NCBI GenBank assembly: GCA_035653595.1
Contig: DASRBO010000173.1
Location: 1-5,931 of the forward strand
Origin: DASRBO01 sp035653595
Lineage (GTDB): Bacteria; Actinomycetota; Acidimicrobiia; Acidimicrobiales; JAJPHE01
Reading direction: 5' to 3'
DNA length: 5,931 bases
In this document: piece after piece, positions 1 to 5,652 of the stretch
Position numbering within the stretch: the first letter of the stretch is position 1
Layout of the letters: every line of letters starts with the position of its first letter
Translations under genes and position numbers: made by a program
Notes under the pieces: model-generated
What the model saw: the letters and a program-made list of their open reading frames with translations, nothing else
Databases searched by the model: none
Told to the model about the DNA's origin: nothing

Positions 1-1
1 G

Positions 2-76
2 AGCTCGCCCCAGCTCAGCTCGGCCATGGACGCATGCCGGTCGAAGATGCCCTCCGCCGGTGGTCTGGGCGGGTGA
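2..76 (+). CDS. C-terminal end of a small Cys-repeat lipoprotein (partial, 5' end outside window)
   Basis: An open frame runs from the window edge to TGA at 74-76 and gives 24 residues, SSPQLSSAMDACRSKMPSAG followed by GLGG. It is too short for a domain call. It aligns without gaps to the C-terminus of the lipoprotein at 3850-4401 (NSPAVQQAILICRKLIPSGL...): both have S-P, Ala five residues after the Pro, Cys nine after the Pro, then Arg, and Pro five after the Cys. The same spacing occurs a third time inside that lipoprotein (SPHFASAQAACAHYLP). Third codon positions are almost all G/C. I infer that this is the tail of a paralogue upstream of the exporter operon, in the same orientation. The reverse strand is also open here (see rejected items), so the call is moderate. 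Confidence 0.6.
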   Translation, partial: SSPQLSSAMDACRSKMPSAGGLGG

Positions 77-93
77 CCCTCAGGCCTCGAGAT

Positions 94-134
94 GGTTTCA
101 GTGCGGTAACAGCACCCGTTACCGCCCTGAAACC
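94..134. repeat. Inverted repeat: possible terminator hairpin or operator
   Basis: Arms 94-110 and 118-134 (GGTTTCAG-T-GCGGTAAC and GTTACCGC-C-CTGAAACC) are complementary over 8+8 bp with one internal mismatch (102 against 126), around a 7-nt loop AGCACCC. It begins 17 bp after the stop at 76 and ends 87 bp before the adaptor start. No T-tract follows on either strand, so a classical intrinsic terminator is not proven. The arms are less G+C-rich than their surroundings, which fits a protein-binding site. A related half-site, ATAACCGCTCTCA, lies at 146-158 (10 of 13 match 118-130). It could end the upstream transcript or be the operator of the exporter operon. Confidence 0.65.
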
Positions 135-163
135 GCCCATCTGCCATAACCGCTCTCAGGTGG

Positions 164-182
164 CGGTCCCGGCCCGGGACCG
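164..182. repeat. GC-rich palindrome in the leader of the exporter operon
   Basis: CGGTCCCGG (164-172) is the exact reverse complement of CCGGGACCG (174-182) around one central base. As RNA it would form about seven pairs with a 5-nt loop. It overlaps a second palindrome, GGACCGGTCC at 177-186, so the two cannot fold at the same time. It lies 25 bp upstream of the Shine-Dalgarno sequence of the adaptor gene. It could be an operator or a leader hairpin, but short palindromes arise easily at this base composition. Confidence 0.4.
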
Positions 183-207
183 GTCCGGGAGGCCGGGTTT
201 GGTGGAC

Positions 208-212
208 GGAGG
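208..212 (+). promoter_or_regulatory. Ribosome binding site of the adaptor gene
   Basis: GGAGG at 208-212 stands 9 nt before GTG at 222. It supports the GTG start and the N-terminus MIGLRRFVSRRRV, with basic residues directly before the hydrophobic segment. Confidence 0.8.
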
Positions 213-221
213 TGGCTGGCG

Positions 222-1901
222 GTGATCGGCCTTCGCCGCTTCGTGAGCCGGCGCCGGGTGTTGGCGGCGGTGGCGGCAGCGGTCGTCGTCGCCGCTGGGC
301 TGGCGGCGGCCGGCGTGTTCGGGCCCGGCGCCAAGCCGACCCCGTCGGCCAGCTCGGGAACCGCCACGACGACGGTGCGGCTCACCGACCTCGAGCAGAC
401 GACGCCGGTCACCGGCACGATCGGCTTCGCCAGCCCCTACACCATGGTCGAACCCTCCGGGAACCCCTCGGGCACCCTCACCCACGACCAACAGGGCCTC
501 TCCTCGGCCCAGGCGGCGGTCGACGGCGACCAGGCCAGCCTGGCCGCCACTGCGGCCGCCGACCGGCAGTCCGAGACCGTGGCGCAACAGAACCTGCAGA
601 CCGATCAGGCCAACGAGAGCTCGGACCAGTCCACCCTTCAGGAGGACCAGGCGACCCTCTCGGCCGACCAGGAGAAGGAGGCCAACGACTGCCAGGGCTC
701 AGGCTCGGCCGGCTCCGGGTCGAGCCAGTCGGGCAGCGGCAACAGCGGGAACGGCTCCGGAACCTCGCAGTGCTCGGCCGACCAGGCCAAGGTCAGCTCC
801 GACCAGCAGAAGGTCGCCCAGGACCGCCAGGCCCTCTCCCAGGACCAGACCAAGGTGGCCGCCGACCAGAACCAGATGACCTCGGCCGCCCAGAAGGCAG
901 CCGAGGACCAGCAGCAGGGCCAGTCCAAGCTGGCCGTGGACGAAGCGAACCTGTCTGCCGCCCAGCAGGCTCTGGGCACGGACGCCTCGACGGCGACCAG
1001 CTACGGCCCGACGTCCAAGTTCACCGCCCTGCCCGGCGTCGGCGAGGTGGTGAGCCCGGGCCAGGCCCTGTGGTCGGTGGACGGCGAGGCGACGCTCTTG
1101 CTCCCGGGCGCCCTCACCCCGTGGCGGGCCTTCACCGCAGGCATGTCGCCGGGGTCGGACGTGGCCGTTCTCAACCAGGCTCTGGCCAGCCTGGGCTACG
1201 GCACCGGGCTGGGGGGCTCGGAGCGCTTCACGGCGGCGACGGGCGCGGCCGTCGACCGGCTCCAGGCGGCCAACGGCCTGGCCCAGACGGGCCAGCTCGA
1301 CCTGGGCGCCGTGCTCTTCGCCCCCAGCCCCGTCCGGGTCACCGCCGTGCACCCGCTCCTCGGCGCCGGTGTCGGCGCCGGCCAGCCCGTCCTGGACGTG
1401 ACCTCGACCACGCCGGTGGTGAACGTCGCCCTCGCCGTCGACCAGACCTACCTGGTGAAGGTGGGCGACGCCGTCAGCGTCACCCTTCCCGACAACAGCA
1501 CGGCGGCGGGGACGGTGACATCGGTGGGCACGGTGGCCACCGCCAGCGGGAACGGATCGGGGGGCGGAAGCGGTGGCGGTAGCGGTGGCGGAAACAACGG
1601 CTCGTCGGCGACGGTGAACGTGACCGTGACCCTGGACCATCCGTCCCCGGCGGCGTCGCTGGACCAGGCCCCGGTGACGGTCAACATCACCAACGCCGCC
1701 CAGGACAATGTCCTGGCCGTGCCCACCACCGCCCTGCTGGCCCTGGCGGGCGGCGGCTACGCCCTCGAGGTGGTGGACGCGGCCGGCACCCACCATCTGG
1801 AGGCGGTCAACGTCGGCATCTTCGACGACCAGTCCGGGCTGGTCGAGGTGTCGGGGGCCGGGGTCAGCGCCGGCCAGAAGGTGGTGGTCCCCGCCTCATG
1901 A
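222..1901 (+). CDS. HlyD/MacA-like exporter adaptor with peptidoglycan-binding domain
   Basis: Predicted membrane-anchored periplasmic-adaptor-type subunit of an ABC exporter, 559 residues. Order: basic N-terminus (RRFVSRRR) and one hydrophobic anchor (about 13-32); a Pro/Ser/Thr linker; a long Asp/Gln/Ala-rich helical region (about 87-256) interrupted by a Gly/Ser loop (158-183) between C157 and C184, the only cysteines; a lipoyl/barrel-like stretch (about 265-300, GVGEVVSPGQALWSVDG); a PG_binding_1-like domain (about 308-366: DVAVLNQALASLGY, then AVDRLQAANGL..TGQLD); beta-rich adaptor domains to the end (VDQTYLVKVGDAVSVTLPD; VLAVPTTALL), with a Gly-Ser linker at 442-462. HlyD-family adaptors that carry a peptidoglycan-binding domain are known next to MacB-like pumps in actinobacteria. 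The GTG start has a good Shine-Dalgarno, and the stop overlaps the ATPase start (ATGA). The helical arms and loop are unusually polar. The transported substrate is unknown. Confidence 0.88.
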   Translation: MIGLRRFVSRRRVLAAVAAAVVVAAGLAAAGVFGPGAKPTPSASSGTATTTVRLTDLEQTTPVTGTIGFASPYTMVEPSGNPSGTLTHDQQGLSSAQAAVDGDQASLAATAAADRQSETVAQQNLQTDQANESSDQSTLQEDQATLSADQEKEANDCQGSGSAGSGSSQSGSGNSGNGSGTSQCSADQAKVSSDQQKVAQDRQALSQDQTKVAADQNQMTSAAQKAAEDQQQGQSKLAVDEANLSAAQQALGTDASTATSYGPTSKFTALPGVGEVVSPGQALWSVDGEATLLLPGALTPWRAFTAGMSPGSDVAVLNQALASLGYGTGLGGSERFTAATGAAVDRLQAANGLAQTGQLDLGAVLFAPSPVRVTAVHPLLGAGVGAGQPVLDVTSTTPVVNVALAVDQTYLVKVGDAVSVTLPDNSTAAGTVTSVGTVATASGNGSGGGSGGGSGGGNNGSSATVNVTVTLDHPSPAASLDQAPVTVNITNAAQDNVLAVPTTALLALAGGGYALEVVDAAGTHHLEAVNVGIFDDQSGLVEVSGAGVSAGQKVVVPAS

Positions 1902-2635
1902 ACCCGCTGTCCCCGGAGCCGGTGCTCGAGCTGATCGCCGTGTCCAAGTCCTATCCGGGCGACCCGCCCCTGGAGGCTCTGCGCGGCGTCGACCTCACCA
2001 TCGGCCAGGGCGAGCTGGTGGCGGTGCTCGGCCCCTCGGGATCGGGCAAGTCGACCCTCCTGCACCTGATGGGGACGCTGGACCGTCCCACGTCGGGGGT
2101 GGTCAGGGTCACGGGCATCGACATAGCCGGCCTGTCCGACCGCGAGCTGGCGGCCCTGCGCGCCACTCGCATCGGGTTCGTGTTCCAGCAGTTCTTCCTC
2201 TCCGAGCACCAGAGCGCCCTCGACAACGTGGCCGATGGCCTGCTCTACGCCGGCGTACCGGCCCGTGAGCGCCAGCGGCTGGCGGCCGAGGCTCTGGGCC
2301 GGGTCGGCCTGGCCGACCGCACCCGCCACCGTCCCACCAAGCTCTCCGGGGGGGAGCGCCAGCGGGTGGCGATCGCCCGGGCCCTGGTGGGCCGGCCCGC
2401 CATCGTCCTGGCCGACGAGCCCACCGGCAACCTGGACTCGGTCTCCGGCACGGCGATCATGGACATGCTGGACGAGCTCAACGCCCAGGGGGCCACCATC
2501 GTGGTGATCACCCACGACGTCGAGGTGGCCGCCCGCCTGCCCCGCCAGATCCGGATTCTCGACGGCCGCATCGTGTCCGACAGCGCCGGGCACACCCGGG
2601 GCGATTCCGTCCTCCCCTCACTGAGGTGGCCATGA
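1898..2635 (+). CDS. ABC transporter ATP-binding protein, MacB/LolD type
   Basis: Cytoplasmic ATPase that would power the permease encoded next, 245 residues, a normal length for stand-alone LolD/MacB-type ATPases. Visible motifs: Walker A GPSGSGKS (45-52), Q-loop FVFQQF (Q97), ABC signature LSGGERQ (149-155), Walker B IVLADEP (169-175, catalytic E174), D-loop NLD (178-180) and switch His in ITHD (H206). All catalytic residues are present. The segment VDLTIGQGELVAVLG and the run TGNLDSVSGTAIMDMLDELN are typical of the MacB/LolD/FtsE group. The ATG at 1898 overlaps the adaptor stop as ATGA, and no strong Shine-Dalgarno lies at optimal spacing (AAGGTGG at 1878-1884 is weak and distant), so translation is probably coupled. 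The stop overlaps the permease start in the same way. The last 18 residues or so (SAGHTRGDSVLPSLRWP) extend past the conserved fold and show no motif. Confidence 0.96.
   Translation: MNPLSPEPVLELIAVSKSYPGDPPLEALRGVDLTIGQGELVAVLGPSGSGKSTLLHLMGTLDRPTSGVVRVTGIDIAGLSDRELAALRATRIGFVFQQFFLSEHQSALDNVADGLLYAGVPARERQRLAAEALGRVGLADRTRHRPTKLSGGERQRVAIARALVGRPAIVLADEPTGNLDSVSGTAIMDMLDELNAQGATIVVITHDVEVAARLPRQIRILDGRIVSDSAGHTRGDSVLPSLRWP
2623..2626 (+). promoter_or_regulatory. Ribosome binding site that decides the permease start
   Basis: GAGG at 2623-2626, within GAGGTGG, lies 5 nt before ATG at 2632. It would overlap the alternative in-frame GTG at 2626, which makes the ATG the better start and gives the same ATGA overlap seen at 1898. 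Confidence 0.65.
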
Positions 2636-3846
2636 GCGCGGTGCTGTCCCCGGCCCGGCTGGCCCCCGCCGACGTGGCCCGGGTGGCCAGCGTCGGGCTC
2701 CGCACCCGCCGCATGCGGGCCTCGCTTTCGGCCCTGGGGATCGCCATCGGCGTGGCGGCGGTGGTGGCCGTGCTCGGCCTGTCGTCCTCGTCCTCGGCCG
2801 GGCTCATCGCCGAGATCAACCAGCTCGGCACCAACCTGCTCGTGGTCACCAACGGCACAGGAGTGCTGGGCAACTCGGAGGAGCTGCCGCTGGCGGCACC
2901 GGCCATGATCCGCCGGATCGGCCCCGTCTACGCCGTGGCCGACACCGGCTCGGTGACCCTCGACGGCACGGACGTCTCCGCCTACCGCAGCCCCTACATC
3001 CCCAGCATCGAGACCAACGCCCTGACGGTGCAGGCGGCCAGCCTCGACCTGCCTTCCACGGTGGGCACCCACGTCGTCCGGGGGGCGTGGCTCAACGCCG
3101 CCACCGCCGCCGAACCGGTGGCGGTGCTGGGTGCCGCCACCGCCGCCCGGCTGGGCATCGACCGGGTCTACCCCGGCGAGCGCATCTGGGTCGGGGGCCG
3201 GTGGTTCTACGTGGCCGGCATCCTGGCCCCGGCGGCCCTGGCCCCGGACATCGACTCGGCCGTGCTCATAGGGGTGCCGGCGGCGGAGGAGCTGTTCGGC
3301 TTCGACGGGCACCCGACCACCGTCTATGTCCGCTCGGACACGGACCAGACCGCCGCCGTCCACTCGGTGCTGGCCGCCACCGCCAGCCCGGAGCACCCCG
3401 ACGCCGTCGACGTCTCCGACCCGTCCTCGGCCCTGGTGGCCGAGGCCGAGGCCAAGAGCGCCCTCAACGGGCTGTTCCTCGGGCTGGGGGCGGTGGCCCT
3501 GCTGGTCGGTGGGGTGGGGGTGGCCAACATCATGGTGATATCGGTGCTGGAGCGGCGGTCGGAGATCGGCCTGCGCCGGGCCCTGGGGGCCACCCGGGGC
3601 CAGATCCGGGCCCAGTTCCTGTCTGAGGCCATCCTGCTGGCGGTGGCCGGCGGCGCCGCCGGGGTGGCGATCGGAGTGGGCGCCACCGCCGTGTACGCCC
3701 ACACCCGGGGCTGGGCGGTCAGCGTGCCCGCCGTCACCTGGCTCGGCGGCCTGGGGGCCGCCCTGGTCATCGGGGCCGTGTCTGGCCTCTACCCGGCCAT
3801 GCGGGCCTCCCGCCTCTCGCCCACCGAAGCCCTAAGGACGGTGTGA
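2632..3846 (+). CDS. ABC transporter permease, MacB/FtsX family
   Basis: Integral membrane subunit of the exporter, 404 residues from ATG 2632 (an in-frame GTG at 2626 would add two). It shows the MacB-type plan: a cytoplasmic N-terminus with basic residues (LRTRRMRAS), TM1 at about 31-51, a large extracytoplasmic domain (about 52-277, MacB_PCD-like), then three helices (about 278-305, 331-355 and 366-388) forming the FtsX domain. Diagnostic stretches are NIMVISVLERRSEIGLRRAL followed by GATRGQIRAQFLSEA, and the C-terminal GLYPAMRASRLSPTEALR, both typical of MacB/FtsX/LolC permeases. In this family ATP hydrolysis moves the extracytoplasmic domain and the adaptor rather than passing substrate through the membrane. 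The length is standard for a one-permease homodimer. Translation is coupled to the ATPase, and the lipoprotein gene follows 3 bp after the stop. Confidence 0.94.
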   Translation: MSAVLSPARLAPADVARVASVGLRTRRMRASLSALGIAIGVAAVVAVLGLSSSSSAGLIAEINQLGTNLLVVTNGTGVLGNSEELPLAAPAMIRRIGPVYAVADTGSVTLDGTDVSAYRSPYIPSIETNALTVQAASLDLPSTVGTHVVRGAWLNAATAAEPVAVLGAATAARLGIDRVYPGERIWVGGRWFYVAGILAPAALAPDIDSAVLIGVPAAEELFGFDGHPTTVYVRSDTDQTAAVHSVLAATASPEHPDAVDVSDPSSALVAEAEAKSALNGLFLGLGAVALLVGGVGVANIMVISVLERRSEIGLRRALGATRGQIRAQFLSEAILLAVAGGAAGVAIGVGATAVYAHTRGWAVSVPAVTWLGGLGAALVIGAVSGLYPAMRASRLSPTEALRTV

Positions 3847-3849
3847 CCC

Positions 3850-4401
3850 ATGATCGATCGTGCGCTACTCGTGGCCGGGGTGGCCGTGGCCCTGAGCGCC
3901 GCCGCCTGCGGCGCCGGCTCGCCCCAGGTGGCCAGCCTGGGCGGGACGAGCACGACCACCGAGGCCCCGGCCCCGACCGGGGGGTCCGGAGGTCCCAAGG
4001 GGAACCCGGCCGCCTTCTCCGCCTGCATGCGCTCCCACGGGGTGGCCAACTTCCCGGACCCGAGCATCCACGGCAACCAGGTCTCCGTCCGGGTCGACCC
4101 GTCGATCACCGGGTCGCCGCATTTCGCCTCGGCCCAGGCCGCCTGCGCCCACTACCTGCCGAAGCTGGCCAAGGGCCGACCCCCGACCATAAGCACCGCC
4201 GACCAGGCCGACTACCTGAAGGCGGCGGCCTGCATGCGCTCCCACGGGTTCCCGGACTTCCCCGACCCCACCTTCCCCAACGGGGGAGTGCACTTCAGCC
4301 TCCCCTCCACCATCAACCAGAACTCGCCGGCGGTCCAGCAAGCCATACTGATCTGCCGCAAGCTGATCCCGTCCGGGCTTCCCTACAGCGGCACCACCTG
4401 A
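3850..4401 (+). CDS. Small lipoprotein with two Cys-containing repeats (CMRSHG...FPDP)
   Basis: Predicted surface lipoprotein of 183 residues with no enzymatic motif. The N-terminus MIDRALLVAGVAVALSAAAC fits a lipoprotein signal with modified Cys C20, although Ala rather than Leu stands at -3. A Thr/Pro/Gly-rich tether (about 21-53) follows. Two repeats come next: 55-105 (ACMRSHGVANFPDP ... SPx4Ax3Cx4P) and 122-174 (ACMRSHGFPDFPDP ... the same ending). Each has two cysteines 40-41 residues apart (C59/C99 and C128/C169), suggesting one disulfide per repeat. The MRSHG(V/F)xxFPDP pattern is, to my knowledge, that of uncharacterised actinobacterial proteins often beside MacAB-like exporter genes. 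AAGGA at 3834-3838 serves as Shine-Dalgarno. As the last gene of the operon, it is likely a partner or substrate-handling accessory of the exporter. The function is unknown. Confidence 0.85.
   Translation: MIDRALLVAGVAVALSAAACGAGSPQVASLGGTSTTTEAPAPTGGSGGPKGNPAAFSACMRSHGVANFPDPSIHGNQVSVRVDPSITGSPHFASAQAACAHYLPKLAKGRPPTISTADQADYLKAAACMRSHGFPDFPDPTFPNGGVHFSLPSTINQNSPAVQQAILICRKLIPSGLPYSGTT
4021..4248 (+). repeat. Direct repeat inside the lipoprotein gene (4021-4041 and 4228-4248)
   Basis: Twenty-one bases encoding A-C-M-R-S-H-G occur identically at 4021-4041 and 4228-4248, 207 bp (69 codons) apart and in the same reading frame. They mark the start of each protein repeat and are followed by similar but diverged sequence encoding FPDP. 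This indicates internal gene duplication with strong constraint, or recent conversion, at this motif. Confidence 0.85.
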
Positions 4402-4419
4402 GCCCGCCTGCTCACACGG

Positions 4420-5652
4420 CTAACCGCCGGATCCGAAGAACCCGGCGTCGCCATAGGTGAAGACGCCCCCGTCGGAGCCCACCAGCCAGTAGCCCCCGCC
4501 GTCGGGGGTGGCGGCCATGCCCACCACCGGGGCGGCCAGGTGCATGGCCCCGGCCGATCCGAAGAACCGGGCGTCGCCGTAGGTGAAGATGCCCCCGTCG
4601 GAGGCGACCAGCCAGTAGCCCCCGCCGTCGGGGGTGGCGGCCATGCCGACCACCGGGGCGGCCAGGGCCCCGGGCGACCCCAGGCTGCCGGCGTCGCCGA
4701 AGGGGTGGGTCGCCCCCGAGGCGGTGGTGGTCCAGTAGCCGCCGCCGTCGGAGGTGGCGGCCATCGCCACCGTCGTCGAGCTGGCAGGGCGCAGGGGCAG
4801 CTCCCCGGAGGCGGCCGATGCGGCGTCACCGAGGTGGCCGACGCCGTAGAGGTCCTCGATGGAGCGCAACACGCCGGCGTGGTCCACCGCCCCGCCGTAG
4901 GCGCCGGCGCCGGCGGTGGCCGCCGAAACCACCATGGTCGCCACCTGTCCCCCGGCCGCCCCGCCGCAGCAGCCGGCCGATGACGAGCCCTCGTCCCAGG
5001 TGATGATCACCGTCCCCCCGTCCCGGTACCACGGGGAGGCGAGGACGCCGGGCAGGTTGGAGCTGAGCCAGCCGTCCATGGTGGCGTTGGGGCAGTCGTG
5101 GCCGTCGTCGCACAGGTTGGGGGTGACCCAGGCGAAGTCCGGCGGGCTGGCCGAGGACAGGTCGCCGGCCATCTGGGAGAAGGGGACCACGTTGTCACAC
5201 AGCGACGGGTTGGCCGTGAGGTGGGAGAAGTACACGAAGGGGTCGTGCTTCTTGGCGTAGTCGCCGGCGCTGTCGCCCTGGTAGCAGGGGGAGGGCGAGT
5301 CCTCCATGTAGGCCCGCCAGGAGTAGCCCGCCCCGGCCAGCTGGTCGACCAGGGTGGTCCCGTCGACGGTGCAGCTGGTGCAGTCGCTGCTGATCCCGAA
5401 GGTGGAGCCGCCGATGAGCTCGAGGTAGTTGGGCAGGCTGGGATGGGTGGTGGCGTAGGACTGGGTGGCCAGCAGGTAATGCGAGGCCAGGCTGTTGACG
5501 TACGGGGCGCTGGGATCCCCGATCACGTCGCCGAACTCGCGGTTCTCCTCCACGATCACCATCACGTGCGGGGCGGCCCCGGCGGCGAAGGCCGGCCTGG
5601 CCCCCGCGCCCGGCCCCACCGGGGACACCAAGGCGGCGGTCACGCCAAGCAA
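4420..5652 (-). CDS. Secreted phosphoesterase/acid phosphatase (SapM-like) with C-terminal GGGYW repeats
   Basis: Predicted exported phosphatase of the phosphoesterase family (acid phosphatase/phospholipase C-like), 410 residues from TTG 5652. The catalytic domain (about 28-275) follows the plan I recall for mycobacterial SapM: HVMVIVEENREFGDVIG (28-44), APYVNSLA, TTHPSLPNYLELIGG (68-82), YAKKHDPFVYFSH, VIITWDEG (215-222), DHAGVLRSIEDLYG (257-270). Likely active-site or metal residues include E36-N37, H70, N75, D220-E221 and D257-H258. Nine or so cysteines suggest extracellular disulfides. Three 35-residue repeats end the protein (295-329, 334-368, 376-410); the first is degenerate. The start is uncertain: TTG 5652 leaves a signal peptide without a basic region, whereas in-frame CTG at 5685 would give MLRRSAATALTLLGVTAALV...PAFAA, an excellent signal peptide. 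No ATG, GTG or TTG lies further upstream in frame. The true substrate is unknown. Confidence 0.88.
   Translation of the reverse strand: MLGVTAALVSPVGPGAGARPAFAAGAAPHVMVIVEENREFGDVIGDPSAPYVNSLASHYLLATQSYATTHPSLPNYLELIGGSTFGISSDCTSCTVDGTTLVDQLAGAGYSWRAYMEDSPSPCYQGDSAGDYAKKHDPFVYFSHLTANPSLCDNVVPFSQMAGDLSSASPPDFAWVTPNLCDDGHDCPNATMDGWLSSNLPGVLASPWYRDGGTVIITWDEGSSSAGCCGGAAGGQVATMVVSAATAGAGAYGGAVDHAGVLRSIEDLYGVGHLGDAASAASGELPLRPASSTTVAMAATSDGGGYWTTTASGATHPFGDAGSLGSPGALAAPVVGMAATPDGGGYWLVASDGGIFTYGDARFFGSAGAMHLAAPVVGMAATPDGGGYWLVGSDGGVFTYGDAGFFGSGG
4423..4770 (-). repeat. Three in-frame GGGYW repeats at the 3' end of the phosphoesterase gene
   Basis: Units at 4666-4770 (R1), 4549-4653 (R2) and 4423-4527 (R3) each encode 35 residues on the minus strand. 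R2 and R3 read VVGMAATPDGGGYWLV, then (A/G)SDGG(I/V)FTYGDA, then (R/G)FFGS. R1 keeps MAATSDGGGYW and FGDAG but lost SDGG(I/V)FTY. R2 and R3 repeat with a 126-bp period, with only about six differences over 110 bases (4431-4540 against 4557-4666). The units look like blades of a beta-propeller or a similar surface-binding module. Confidence 0.9.

Noticed and set aside
1..27. Minus-strand frame MAELSWGEL starting at ATG 27, a possible divergent gene
   Set aside because: The frame is open and GC-rich, but no Shine-Dalgarno is suitably spaced, and the plus frame ending at 76 matches the lipoprotein motif found twice elsewhere in the window. Not fully excluded.
144..155. Possible -10 box (CATAAC region) for the exporter operon
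   Set aside because: It does not match TANNNT and has no -35 partner at suitable spacing; no promoter can be called there.
34..225. Plus-strand open frame of 63 codons across the leader
   Set aside because: It runs through both inverted repeats, has no family features and ends inside the adaptor start. It looks like chance openness at high G+C.
212..1582. Long plus-strand frame of 456 codons overlapping the adaptor gene
   Set aside because: Its product is Gly/Arg/Pro-rich low-complexity, typical of a shadow frame; the adaptor frame has recognisable domains and a Shine-Dalgarno.
1545..1607. GGTGGC-type tandem repeat considered as a regulatory microsatellite
   Set aside because: It encodes an in-frame Gly-Ser linker (residues 442-462) between beta domains of the adaptor; simple linker coding explains it.
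2626..2628. GTG 2626 as permease start
   Set aside because: It overlaps the GAGG ribosome binding site, and ATG 2632 gives an ATGA overlap like that at 1898.
2245..3702. Minus-strand frame of 485 codons opposite the permease
   Set aside because: The product is His/Gly/Arg-rich without motifs and lies antisense to a clear MacB/FtsX gene and part of the ATPase gene.
4423..4770. Regular repeats considered as a CRISPR array or intergenic repeat
   Set aside because: The units are multiples of three, in frame, and encode conserved 35-residue protein repeats; there are no unique spacers.
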